A stretch of 49,976 nucleotides of DNA, taken from assembly GCA_934435205.1 (NCBI GenBank), contig CAKSAK010000010.1, positions 1 through 49,976 on the forward strand. Direction: 5' to 3'. Of this stretch, positions 43,459 through 49,976 are shown one piece after another. The notes beneath the pieces were generated by a model, which worked only from the letters and a program-made list of their open reading frames with translations, had not been told where the DNA came from and did not search any database. The translations under genes and the position numbers were made by a program. The stretch's first letter is position 1. Each line of letters begins with the position of its first letter. The DNA is from an uncultured Ruminococcus sp. (lineage in GTDB: Bacteria > Bacillota > Clostridia > Oscillospirales > Ruminococcaceae).

Positions 43459-44214
43459 TTATCCGAAACGTCCTGTGATATACTCCAGTGTTTTCTGCTC
43501 TTTTGGATTGGAGAAGATACGCTGAGTTTCGTCGAACTCGACTATCTCGCCATGGAGGAAAAAGGCTGTTTTATCGGATATACGGGTCGCCTGCTGCATA
43601 TTATGGGTGACGATAACGATAGTGTAATTCTTTTTAAGCTCTGTGGCAAGCTCCTCTATTTTGATAGTGGAGATAGGGTCAAGGGCTGATGTAGGCTCGT
43701 CCATAAGAAGCACCTCAGGCTTTACGGCGAGTGCTCTTGCGATACAGATACGCTGCTGCTGTCCGCCTGACATACCCAGGGCGGACTTTTTAAGTCTGTC
43801 CTTTGTTTCGTCCCACACTGACGCCTGACGGAGAGTTGTTTCAACAATTTCGTCAAGGTCGGCTTTTTTCTTTATGCCGTGAGTTCTTGGGCCGTATGCG
43901 ATATTATCGTATATAGACATTGGGAAAAGGTTTGGTTTCTGGAATACCATGCCCACACGCTTTCTAAGCTCGGTTATTTCCATATCCTTATAGATATTCT
44001 CCCCGTCAAGGGTAAAATCCCCTGTTATCTTACAGCCCTCAACGAGATCGTTCATACGGTTGAGAGATTTAAGAAGAGTGGATTTTCCGCAGCCTGAAGG
44101 GCCTATGAATGCGGTTATCTCCTTTTCGGCTATGGACAAGTTTATATTTTTGAGAGCCTGAAAATCTCCGTAAAAGAGATCGCAGTTTTTCACCTGCAGT
44201 TTTGGCTGTGTCAT
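43459..44214 (-). CDS. pstB: Phosphate ABC transporter ATP-binding protein PstB
   Basis: This is the ATPase of the high-affinity phosphate importer. Walker A is IGPSGCGKSTLLKSLNRMND (about residues 37-56), the Q-loop is VGMVFQKPNLFPMSIYDNIA, the signature is LGMSGGQQQRICIARAL, and Walker B is VLLMDEPTSALDP. The switch His lies in VIVTHNMQQA. Length 251 aa. Follows pstA by 3 bases. Confidence 0.97.
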   Translation of the reverse strand: MTQPKLQVKNCDLFYGDFQALKNINLSIAEKEITAFIGPSGCGKSTLLKSLNRMNDLVEGCKITGDFTLDGENIYKDMEITELRKRVGMVFQKPNLFPMSIYDNIAYGPRTHGIKKKADLDEIVETTLRQASVWDETKDRLKKSALGMSGGQQQRICIARALAVKPEVLLMDEPTSALDPISTIKIEELATELKKNYTIVIVTHNMQQATRISDKTAFFLHGEIVEFDETQRIFSNPKEQKTLEYITGRFG

Positions 44215-44217
44215 TTA

Positions 44218-45063
44218 TTAGTTTCCTCCTTTGGAAAGCTTTCTGGCAACAAGGGACGCAAGTCCGTTAAGAAGCAGGACTACTGCCAGCAGGACAACTG
44301 CTGTGGCGCTTGCTTCGTTCATATAAAGTCCCTCGTTGGAAAGTGAATACATATGGATAGAAAGGGTACGTCCAGAGTCTGTAAGACCTGCATACTTGGC
44401 GATAGTTCCTGCGGTATAGATAAGGGCGGCTGTTTCGCCGAAAATTCTTCCCATTGCAAGGATAACGCCTGAGAGGATACCGCTTATTGCAGGAGGCAGA
44501 ACGATAACAAAGATAGTTCTGAGCTTTCCTGCGCCAAGTCCGTAGCTGCCCTCACGGAAGCTGTCGTCTACAGATTTCAGGGCTTCCTCGGTAGAACGGA
44601 TTATGAGCGGAAGCACCATTATCGCCAATGTGCAAGCGCCTGAGAGCATTGAGAGCTTCCAGTTAAGGGCAAGCACAAAGAACATATTTCCGAAAAGTCC
44701 GTACACGATAGACGGGATACCTGATAGTGTTTCTGTAGTAAGTCTTATCACTCTGACGAATTTATTGCCTTTCTTTGCATACTCAACGAGATATATTGCG
44801 CAGAATATACCCAGAGGTGCGGCTATTGCCAAAGACACCAGAAGCATTTCAAAGGTGTTCACGATAGCAGGGAGCATTGACACGTTCTCGGTGGTATAGG
44901 TCTTTGCGAAAAGGGACGGTTTCAGATAAGGAACGCCCTTTATCACAACATAGCCCACGATAAGAACGAACACGCTTATGGTAAGCACAACTGCTATTTT
45001 GATGAGGATATTGAACACCAATGACATGGGGTGAGTTTTATAGGTTTTCATTCTGTCTGACAT
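44218..45063 (-). CDS. pstA: Phosphate ABC transporter permease PstA
   Basis: This is one of the two membrane subunits of the phosphate importer, with six predicted membrane segments. Family segments are VNTFEMLLVSLAIAAPLGIF, LSGIPSIVYGLFG, the cytoplasmic EEALKSVDDSFREGSYGLGA loop that docks PstB, and AMGRIFGETAALIYTAG. A GTG at 45072 overlaps the end of pstC. The ATG at 45063 has AAGGG at eight bases and is chosen, giving 281 aa. Confidence 0.95.
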   Translation of the reverse strand: MSDRMKTYKTHPMSLVFNILIKIAVVLTISVFVLIVGYVVIKGVPYLKPSLFAKTYTTENVSMLPAIVNTFEMLLVSLAIAAPLGIFCAIYLVEYAKKGNKFVRVIRLTTETLSGIPSIVYGLFGNMFFVLALNWKLSMLSGACTLAIMVLPLIIRSTEEALKSVDDSFREGSYGLGAGKLRTIFVIVLPPAISGILSGVILAMGRIFGETAALIYTAGTIAKYAGLTDSGRTLSIHMYSLSNEGLYMNEASATAVVLLAVVLLLNGLASLVARKLSKGGN

Positions 45064-45068
45064 TTTTA

Positions 45069-45989
45069 TCACCCTTTATCCTTTCTGTTTGTGACAAGGT
45101 TAAAGCAAAGGTTCAGAAGAAGAATGAACACGAAAAGCACAACGCCTGTTCCGATAAGGGCGTCATAGTGAAGTCCCTCAGCGTAGCTCATTTCTATTAC
45201 GATATTGCCTGTGAGGGTACGGACGCTGTCGAGAAGGGAGTGTGGAATGATAGTTGAGTTTCCTGCTATCATGATGACTGCCATTGTTTCGCCTATTGCT
45301 CTGCCCACCGCGAGGATAACGCTTGCCAGTATTCCTGACTTTGCGGCAGGAAAAACGACTGTTGCCACTGCTCTTTCATGAGTTGCGCCAAGAGCGACTG
45401 CGCCCTCGTAATAGCTGTCAGGAACGGCTTTAAGTGCGCTTACGCTCATGCCCACGATAGTAGGGAGTATCATGATACCGAGGATAATGGAAACTGTAAG
45501 AACGCTGTTTCCTGTTCCGCCGAAAAGGTTTCTTATGATAGGAACTACGACTACCATGCCGAAAAAGCCGTATACAATGGACGGTATGCCTGCAAGAAGA
45601 TTTATTGGAGGCATGAGCCACTTGAAGAGCTTTTTAGGGCAGAACTTTGCCATAAATATCGCTGTTAAAAGTCCGATAGGCACGCCGATTATTATTGCTC
45701 CTGCTGTGCAGTAGAGAGAGCCGACTATCATAGGGAAGATTCCATATGAAGCAGGGACGTTTCTAGGACTCCAGTCTGTGCCGAAGAGGAAGTTTCCAAC
45801 GCCTATTTTGGCGATAGCAGGACAGCCTTTAGCGAACATGAAGATACATATCACTATTACTGCCGCAACTGAAACGCAGGCGCAAAGGCAAAACAGTGCT
45901 TTCATTGCTTTTTCAAGCAGGTGTGGACTTTGTTTGGCTGTTGGCTTCTGAGCGGCTGTATTCGCTGCCACCGCTGTGTTTTCCGTCAA
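45069..45989 (-). CDS. pstC: Phosphate ABC transporter permease PstC
   Basis: This is the second membrane subunit of the importer. Segments include FLFGTDWSPRNVPASYGIFP, LLAGIPSIVYGFFGMVVVVP, the docking loop SALKAVPDSYYEGAVALGATHE and AVGRAIGETMAVIMIAGN. The frame is open to 46064, but AGAGGTG fits the TTG at 45989 (MTENTAVAANT), giving 306 aa, a normal PstC length. It overlaps the pstA region slightly, as is usual in this operon. Confidence 0.94.
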   Translation of the reverse strand: MTENTAVAANTAAQKPTAKQSPHLLEKAMKALFCLCACVSVAAVIVICIFMFAKGCPAIAKIGVGNFLFGTDWSPRNVPASYGIFPMIVGSLYCTAGAIIIGVPIGLLTAIFMAKFCPKKLFKWLMPPINLLAGIPSIVYGFFGMVVVVPIIRNLFGGTGNSVLTVSIILGIMILPTIVGMSVSALKAVPDSYYEGAVALGATHERAVATVVFPAAKSGILASVILAVGRAIGETMAVIMIAGNSTIIPHSLLDSVRTLTGNIVIEMSYAEGLHYDALIGTGVVLFVFILLLNLCFNLVTNRKDKG

Positions 45990-46123
45990 CGTAATTATCA
46001 CCTCTGAAAATTTTTCACTTATGTTGCTCAGACAAAGGGGGCGACAATTTGCTGTGCCACCCAAAGTTTTGTCCTGTGCAAATCTTTATGGAGAATCAAC
46101 TTGTTAGCTTGTTACTTATGGAC

Positions 46124-46993
46124 TTATTTGCTCTCATCAGACCATGTTGTCTTTGAGCCTGTATAGATAGCCTTTATCTCGTCCATTGTGATATCGTCAA
46201 CTGCGTTATCCTTATTTACGATAACTGCGATAGCGTCCTGAGCGATAGTTACAGACTTGATACCCTGTGAAAGCTCGTCGTCTGAGATATCTCTTGAAGC
46301 CATACCGATATCAGATGTGCCGTTGATAGCGTCCTTGATACCTGTTGAGGAGTCTGACTGCTGAACGTCTACTGTTACGTTTGTGTTTACCTTCTGATAT
46401 GCTTCTGCAAGCTTTTCCATAACCGGTGTTACTGATGATGAACCGCTGACTACTACCTTACCGGAAGCGTTGTTTGAAGCATAAGCTGCTGCGCTCTTGT
46501 CGATCTTTATGTAGCCTGCCTTTTCGATGATATCCTGACCATCTGAGCTGAGGATATAGTTCTCAAAGTCCTGAGCGGCGTCTGAAAGTCCGTCTTTAAC
46601 AGCGATATTGAAAGGTCTTACTATTTTATAATCACCGCTTTCGATAGTTGCTGTTGAAGGCTCAACGCCCTCTACTTTAAGAGCCTTTACTGTATCGTTC
46701 AGTGAACCGAATGAGATATAGCCGATAGCGTTCTTATCTCCTGACACCTGAGTAAGCACAACGTCTGTTGACTTACAGATAAGGGCGTCTTTCTTTGTGT
46801 TATCGGTCTTGTTGCCGCTATCGTCTTTTTCCTCGATACCTGTCAGCTCGATGAATGCGCCTCTTGTTCCTGAGCCGTCCTCACGGGAGATAACTGTGAT
46901 CTTATCTGAGCTTCCGCCGCAGCTTGCGAGCATTGCGGCTGCAAGTGCAACTGATGTAAATATCGCTGCCAGTTTTGATGTTCTTGTTTTCAT
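46124..46993 (-). CDS. pstS: Phosphate-binding lipoprotein PstS
   Basis: This is the extracellular phosphate-binding component of the Pst importer, anchored by lipid. The signal peptide ends in the lipobox AAAMLASCGG (Cys about residue 23). Two binding half-sites are visible: REDGSGTRGAF and SGSSSVTPVMEKLAEAY, and DVQQSDSSTGIKDAINGTSD-IGMAS. The order of the halves looks swapped relative to classical PstS, as in Clostridia two-domain versions. The frame is open to 47077; the ATG at 46993 has AGAGG upstream (289 aa). First gene of pstSCAB-phoU. Confidence 0.93.
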   Translation of the reverse strand: MKTRTSKLAAIFTSVALAAAMLASCGGSSDKITVISREDGSGTRGAFIELTGIEEKDDSGNKTDNTKKDALICKSTDVVLTQVSGDKNAIGYISFGSLNDTVKALKVEGVEPSTATIESGDYKIVRPFNIAVKDGLSDAAQDFENYILSSDGQDIIEKAGYIKIDKSAAAYASNNASGKVVVSGSSSVTPVMEKLAEAYQKVNTNVTVDVQQSDSSTGIKDAINGTSDIGMASRDISDDELSQGIKSVTIAQDAIAVIVNKDNAVDDITMDEIKAIYTGSKTTWSDESK

Positions 46994-47103
46994 GATATAA
47001 AACCTCTTTCTTATACTTGCCCTTTGGGCTTTTTGATTTGCACCTTTTCTCTCTGCACCCTGTGTGCAGGTCTTCATGTTATTTCTATTCAGGTGATATA
47101 CTT

Positions 47104-47158
47104 ATGATACATCAGCATTGTAAAATCAGTAACCGAAGTAAGGTAAAGTCATTGTAAG
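47104..47158 (-). promoter_or_regulatory. pst promoter with PhoP-box-like repeats
   Basis: On the minus strand, -10 TATCAT (47109-47104) is preceded by TTTTACAAT starting at 47125, 16 bases upstream, exactly as at the Na/Pi promoter. Further TTAC units start at 47132, 47141, 47146 and 47157. The -35 is poor (TTACTG), which suits activation by PhoP under phosphate shortage. Confidence 0.6.
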
Positions 47159-47183
47159 ATGTTTGCAAAGGAATTTACACTCA

Positions 47184-47223
47184 AAAACGGGCTTTACACT
47201 GCTATGCACAATGTAAAACCCGT
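47184..47223 (-). terminator. Second terminator between the Thr-rich protein gene and pst
   Basis: Arms ACGGG..TTTACA / TGTAAA..CCCGT (47187-47223, one mismatch) are followed on the minus strand by TTTTTG. It backs up the stronger hairpin just upstream. Confidence 0.65.
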
Positions 47224-47232
47224 TTGTACAAA

Positions 47233-47267
47233 CAAAAAAGTGCGTTCTCACAAGGAAAACGCACTTT
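47233..47267 (-). terminator. Terminator after the zinc-ribbon/Thr-rich protein gene
   Basis: Arms AAAGTGCGTT/AACGCACTTT with an 11-base loop run into TTTTTTG on the minus strand, about 28 bases past the stop. Confidence 0.85.
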
Positions 47268-47294
47268 GTAAAATCGGCGATATTCTATTTAAAA

Positions 47295-48266
47295 TCAGTA
47301 GTTCTGTTCAAGAACAACTGAGCCGTCTGCCTTATTATATGCGGCGCTGTAGCCGTGGCCGTCTTCTGTAAAGAAGTAATAGTACAGGAAGCCTGCGTCC
47401 TCAGTTCTGTATTCATATGAAGACACCTTGCCGTCTATCTGAGCTGTGATAGCGGCGACAGCCTTTGCAGAATCTCCGCTCTCGGCTGAGGTTGTTGTTG
47501 TAGTTTCGTCAGGCTTTGAGTCGGCTGTAGTTGTGGTAGTTGTTGTAGTTTCTGTATCAGAAGCAGTTGTTGTGGTAGTAGTCGTTGTTTCTGTATCAGG
47601 TGCAGAGGTTTCGGCGGCTGGTGTTGAGCTTTCGTCAGCCGGCTGTGAGGTAGTGGTATCTGTATCAGCAGAAACTGCACTGCTCTCGGTATCGACGAAC
47701 ACGCCTCCCTTACTGTCGTCATCATCGGCAACAATTGTTTTCGGCTTTGTTGTAGTTGTGGTCTTATTATTTGTTCCGCCAAAGCCGAAGATCTTATAGC
47801 CTGCAACTATAGCAAGAATGACCACCACAATTATACCCACTGTGATAGTGGCGGTAACTGCAAAGAGCTTCTTTCTGGAAGCGTCATCGTTATCCTCTGT
47901 ATCATCATCGGCATAATCGTTTTCATCGTCAGGATAACCGCCATTATCATAATTATCCTGATAATTCTCATAGCCGTCATTATTATCATGGCTATCAGCT
48001 ATTGGTGTGGAGAAAAACTCTGTAGGCTCTTCCGGCTGTTTAGGCACGGTAAAGGCTCTTGTTTTCTCTTCATACTCCTGTGCCTCCTGCTTTGTGAACA
48101 CTCTTGTTCTGTCAGCATCGTCGGCAGAGGTGAAATTCTGCTCCTCCTGCTTGCTGTCCTCCGCAACAGGCGTGCTTTCGTCTATAAGCAGGTTATGGCA
48201 ATACTTACAAAGTATTGCTTCTTCGGATATTTCCTTATGGCAAAAAGGACATTCCTTTGTTTTCAT
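47295..48266 (-). CDS. Zinc-ribbon, Thr-rich membrane protein of unknown function
   Basis: The 323-aa protein starts with a zinc ribbon (CPFCHKEISEEAILCKYCHN). An acidic cytoplasmic linker with an Asp/Asn/Tyr-rich run follows (about 90-130), then one membrane segment (LFAVTATITVGIIVVVILAIVAGYKIFG), an extracellular stalk with three runs of five to eight Thr, and a C-terminal domain of about 65 residues ending FLYYYFFTEDGHGYSAAYNK. The C-terminal domain is not recognised. Thr-rich stalks of this kind are common in ruminococcal surface proteins. SD GGGAGG; single-gene transcript. Confidence 0.82.
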   Translation of the reverse strand: MKTKECPFCHKEISEEAILCKYCHNLLIDESTPVAEDSKQEEQNFTSADDADRTRVFTKQEAQEYEEKTRAFTVPKQPEEPTEFFSTPIADSHDNNDGYENYQDNYDNGGYPDDENDYADDDTEDNDDASRKKLFAVTATITVGIIVVVILAIVAGYKIFGFGGTNNKTTTTTKPKTIVADDDDSKGGVFVDTESSAVSADTDTTTSQPADESSTPAAETSAPDTETTTTTTTTASDTETTTTTTTTADSKPDETTTTTSAESGDSAKAVAAITAQIDGKVSSYEYRTEDAGFLYYYFFTEDGHGYSAAYNKADGSVVLEQNY

Positions 48267-48302
48267 TTTTACTTTCCTCCCGAATATTATCTGTTAAGTA
48301 TA

Positions 48303-48331
48303 ATGATAACACAAACCATTTTAAAAATCAA
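48303..48331 (-). promoter_or_regulatory. Promoter of the zinc-ribbon/Thr-rich protein gene
   Basis: On the minus strand, TTGATT (48331-48326), 17 bases and TATCAT (48308-48303) lie about 37 bases before the ATG. Confidence 0.65.
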
Positions 48332-48506
48332 CAGGTTTCACCAAAATATCATCAAATTATACCATTCTTTTAAAAAAAGGCTCTTTTATGGACATTATTT
48401 TTGATGTTTTCGTATGATATCACGGTATAATTTGTTGAGAAATAACATTTGTGTCGCTTTTAAGCAGAACTTAATTGTGCAAGTATACAAAGTGGCAAAA
48501 AACCTA

Positions 48507-48535
48507 TTGACAAAACGGGCGTTGGGGAGTATAAT
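48507..48535 (+). promoter_or_regulatory. Promoter upstream of tRNA-Pro
   Basis: Perfect TTGACA (48507-48512), 17 bases and perfect TATAAT (48530-48535). The start point would be near 48542, about 115 bases before tRNA-Pro. Confidence 0.85.
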
Positions 48536-48541
48536 AATTAA

Positions 48542-48657
48542 GCTGTCTGATGACGCAGACAAATGCTTCACAGAAACATCTATGAAGCTCAAGGCACACA
48601 AAGCTTGGAACTTTTCCGTGGCTGGAGACTTTTCCCCACCGTGTGCAACGTCAACTA
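48542..48657 (+). ncRNA. Structured leader between the promoter and tRNA-Pro
   Basis: Hairpins in order: GTCTG/CAGAC (48545-48560), GCTTCA/TGAAGC (48565-48588), and GCACAC/GTGTGC (48594-48646), which encloses GGAA/TTCC and GTGG/CCAC stems. No reading frame with an SD is seen. It could be a 5' leader removed by RNase P or a small RNA in its own right. Confidence 0.4.
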
Positions 48658-48734
48658 CGAGGCGTAACTCAGTTTGGTAGAGTGCTTGGTTTGGGACCAA
48701 GATGCCGCAGGTTCAAGTCCTGTCGCCTCGACCA
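48658..48734 (+). tRNA. tRNA-Pro (anticodon TGG)
   Basis: Acceptor CGAGGCG/CGCCTCG, D-arm, anticodon stem CTTGG/CCAAG around TTTGGGA, T-arm with GGTTCAAGTCC, and encoded ACCA end. 77 bases. Confidence 0.96.
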
Positions 48735-48770
48735 CTTTATTAAAAAAATTGAAAATAAAATAAAAAGTGC

Positions 48771-48799
48771 TTGACAAGAGCTTGAAGATATGATATAAT
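48771..48799 (+). promoter_or_regulatory. Promoter of tRNA-Thr and tRNA-Tyr
   Basis: Perfect TTGACA (48771-48776), 17 bases and perfect TATAAT (48794-48799), about 28 bases before the mature tRNA-Thr. Confidence 0.88.
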
Positions 48800-48833
48800 A
48801 GATATCGTCAGTTTGACAGATCAAGCAAAACAA

Positions 48834-48909
48834 GCTGGTGTAGCTCAGTTGGTAGAGCAGCTGATTTGTAATCAGCAGGTCGGGGGTTCGAGTCCGTCCA
48901 CCAGCTCCA
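48834..48909 (+). tRNA. tRNA-Thr (anticodon TGT)
   Basis: Acceptor GCTGGTG/CACCAGC, anticodon stem CTGAT/ATCAG around TTGTA, T-arm GGGTTCGAGTCC, and encoded CCA. 76 bases. Confidence 0.96.
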
Positions 48910-48930
48910 TTATTTTGTTTTCATTCATAT

Positions 48931-49015
48931 GGGAGAATTCCCGAGTGGCCAAAGGGGGCAGACTGTAAATCTGTTGCTTCTAGCTTCGGTGGTTCGAATC
49001 CACCTTCTCCCACCA
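48931..49015 (+). tRNA. tRNA-Tyr (anticodon GTA)
   Basis: Acceptor GGGAGAA/TTCTCCC, anticodon loop CTGTAAA, a long variable arm (class II tRNA), T-arm GGTTCGAATCC, and encoded ACCA. 85 bases. Its 3' side borders element-like DNA. Confidence 0.95.
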
Positions 49016-49046
49016 TACTTGTGCAATAAAATAGATGCACACCTCG

Positions 49047-49073
49047 AAAAGCTCGTATTTACGAGCTTTTTTT
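49047..49073 (+). terminator. Terminator of the tRNA transcript
   Basis: Arms AAGCTCGTA/TACGAGCTT followed by six T, about 30 bases after tRNA-Tyr. Confidence 0.88.
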
Positions 49074-49169
49074 GCGTTTTGAGGGCAAAAATTTCAGTTG
49101 TAAAACCGTAGATGCTTTTTCGTTAAAAAAGGATCTGAACCCTCAACAATTAAACATCGTCAAACAAAG

Positions 49170-49213
49170 CGGCAGACTTTGAGTATATTTTGCTCTAAGC
49201 CTGCCGATTTTTT
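49170..49213 (+). terminator. Terminator-like hairpin in the tRNA-distal gap
   Basis: CGGCAG/CTGCCG outer arms with a partly paired interior (CTTTGAG/CTCTAAG) lead into ATTTTTTATG. No gene ends here within the window, so it may end a short RNA or guard against readthrough. Confidence 0.6.
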
Positions 49214-49258
49214 ATGAAAAAACTTTCACAAAGTTTTCAATACAAATTTATTGGATCT

Positions 49259-49319
49259 GCCGATTTTGTTGGTATCTCTTAAAACAGAGAAACCAATAGG
49301 ATCGGCTTTTTTGTTTTTT
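49259..49319 (+). terminator. Large terminator-like hairpin before the DUF4314 gene
   Basis: Nested arms GCCGAT/ATCGGC, TTGGT/ACCAA and TCTCT/AGAGA are followed by TTTTTTGTTTTTT. It stands about 25 bases before a small GTG frame and could be an attenuator for the genes after it. Confidence 0.65.
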
Positions 49320-49340
49320 AAGAGAGGTGGTGATCCTAAT

Positions 49341-49394
49341 GTGGCAGAGGCTGTATTAACAGATGAGAAAATAAATTTGACAGGAGAAATGTGA
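49341..49394 (+). CDS. Possible 17-codon leader peptide
   Basis: GTG at 49341 with GAGAGGTGG upstream opens a 17-codon frame (AEAVLTDEKINLTGEM after the start) whose stop lies one base before the next ATG. It could be a leader peptide or the remnant of a longer gene. No family is recognised. Confidence 0.3.
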   Translation: MAEAVLTDEKINLTGEM

Positions 49395-49395
49395 A

Positions 49396-49659
49396 ATGTA
49401 TTACAATAAAGAAAACGTTGAAAGGCTGCGACAGAGATATCCCGAAGGAACTCGCATCTGCCTTGACAGAATGAATGATGATCCGTTCCCTGTTGAGTCC
49501 GGTACTCTTGGCAGGGTCGATCACGTTGATGACATCGGCACTTTGCATTGTATCTTTGACAATGGGAGAACGCTCGGAGTGATCCCAGGCGTGGACGATT
49601 TTCACGTTATCAGAGAAGGATCGGAACAAACCGAGGAAGAAATGAATATGTCAATGTAA
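49396..49659 (+). CDS. DUF4314 domain protein
   Basis: An 87-aa acidic protein with RLRQRYPEGTRICLDRMNDDP and GTLGRVDHVDDIGTLHCIFDNGRTLGVIPGVDDF (a beta-rich SH3-like run), the pattern of DUF4314. Such proteins are frequent in conjugative elements and phages of Firmicutes; function unknown. SD AGGAGAAAT. A terminator overlaps its stop codon. Confidence 0.78.
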   Translation: MYYNKENVERLRQRYPEGTRICLDRMNDDPFPVESGTLGRVDHVDDIGTLHCIFDNGRTLGVIPGVDDFHVIREGSEQTEEEMNMSM

Positions 49660-49691
49660 CGGTCAAGTTAAGAAAGCTTGGCCGTTTTTTT
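49658..49691 (+). terminator. Terminator between DUF4314 and the methyltransferase gene
   Basis: Arms AACGGTCAAG/CTTGGCCGTT (one G-U) with a 9-base loop and six or more T. The left arm uses the last bases of the DUF4314 stop codon. Confidence 0.8.
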
Positions 49692-49713
49692 AATGAGGAA
49701 AGGAACGTGGTAA

Positions 49714-49976
49714 ATGATAAAATATTTCGATATCTTTGCAGGCATCGGCGGATTCCGCTCAGGACTTGAAAAAGCAGGAGGCTTTGAGTGCGTCGGTTAT
49801 TGTGAAATAGACAAATATGAAAAGAAAGCATACGAAACGTTGTACGATACAAGAAACGAGGTGTATTACGATGATGCAAGAAAGATCGACCCCAATGAGC
49901 TGCCCGATCTCGACCTTATATGCGGAGGCTTCCCTTGCCAAAGCTTTTCGATCGCTGGAAAACGAAAAGGATTCAG
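49714..49976 (+). CDS. DNA (cytosine-5-)-methyltransferase, N-terminal part
   Basis: The frame runs off the right edge after 87 codons. It starts MIKYFDIFAGIGGFRSGLEK, the SAM-binding motif I of 5-methylcytosine methyltransferases. It then has CEIDKYEKKAYETLY (motif II), and LICGGFPCQSFSIAGKRKGF with the catalytic Cys of the PCQ motif. AAGGAA lies 11 bases before the ATG. It may be part of a restriction system or a stand-alone methylase of a mobile element. The recognition domain is outside the window. Confidence 0.9.
   Translation, partial: MIKYFDIFAGIGGFRSGLEKAGGFECVGYCEIDKYEKKAYETLYDTRNEVYYDDARKIDPNELPDLDLICGGFPCQSFSIAGKRKGF

Noticed and set aside
48544..48590. Hammerhead ribozyme in the tRNA-Pro leader (CTGATGA and GAAA present)
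   Set aside because: The bases between the two motifs do not form the required stem II, so the match is by chance.
48929..49111. 60-codon frame over tRNA-Tyr
   Set aside because: The first half is a translation of the tRNA and its terminator.

Overview
The window looks like chromosomal DNA of a Gram-positive, low-to-middle GC Clostridia-type bacterium, most like a gut Ruminococcus or a relative in the Oscillospiraceae. This rests on the division/cell-wall (dcw) gene order, a SigH-type sigma factor, a DNPR motif in MurE that points to meso-diaminopimelate peptidoglycan, Thr-rich surface proteins, and strong SD sequences with several TTG/GTG starts. The species is not determinable from the sequence alone. 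Almost every gene is on the minus strand. The exceptions are an AraC regulator near the left end, and three tRNAs plus two mobile-element-like genes at the right end.

Layout in plus coordinates. 0-7.5 kb: two tandem GH2 beta-galactosidase-type enzymes, transcribed divergently from an AraC regulator across a palindromic operator-like site. 7.5-10.3 kb: a small zinc-ribbon protein, a tRNA-like sequence, a SigH-type sigma factor, an unpaired fumarase-type beta subunit and a DivIVA-type coiled-coil protein. 10.6-26.6 kb: the dcw cluster, read right to left as mraZ, rsmH, ftsL, PBP2/spoVD, murE, murF, mraY, ftsW, murG, an unknown membrane protein, murA, ftsQ/divIB and ftsZ. It lacks murD and murC and carries a strikingly divergent MraY. 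26.3-27.7 kb: gene-free DNA rich in palindromes. 27.7-32.3 kb: pyrophosphatase, an unknown protein, then a run of two small membrane proteins, an ATC-hydrolase-like protein, FkbH and an acyl carrier protein. 32.3-33.1 kb: a gene-free stretch with a probable structured RNA and repeats. 33.1-36.8 kb: a DHHW/AlgX-like protein and an MBOAT O-acyltransferase, which probably work together on surface acylation. 37.2-38.0 kb: a DUF4261 protein. 38.3-47 kb: a phosphate regulon made of a Na/Pi cotransporter with phoP-phoR, and pstSCAB-phoU. Both units have matching PhoP-box-like promoters. 47.3-48.3 kb: a zinc-ribbon/Thr-rich membrane protein. 48.6-49.0 kb: tRNA-Pro, tRNA-Thr and tRNA-Tyr. From 49.1 kb a different kind of DNA begins (DUF4314, a cytosine-5 DNA methyltransferase, dense terminators), which looks like the edge of an integrated element at the tRNA locus.

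The most interesting signals are non-coding. They are a two-domain structured RNA candidate at 32454-32610, a family of modular palindromes ending in CCCCTACA scattered between genes, a row of five hairpins at 27070-27172, a degenerate tRNA-like element after the sigma gene, a structured leader ahead of tRNA-Pro, and a shared PhoP-box/-10 arrangement at the two phosphate promoters. All calls come from reading the sequence; no database search or folding program was run.
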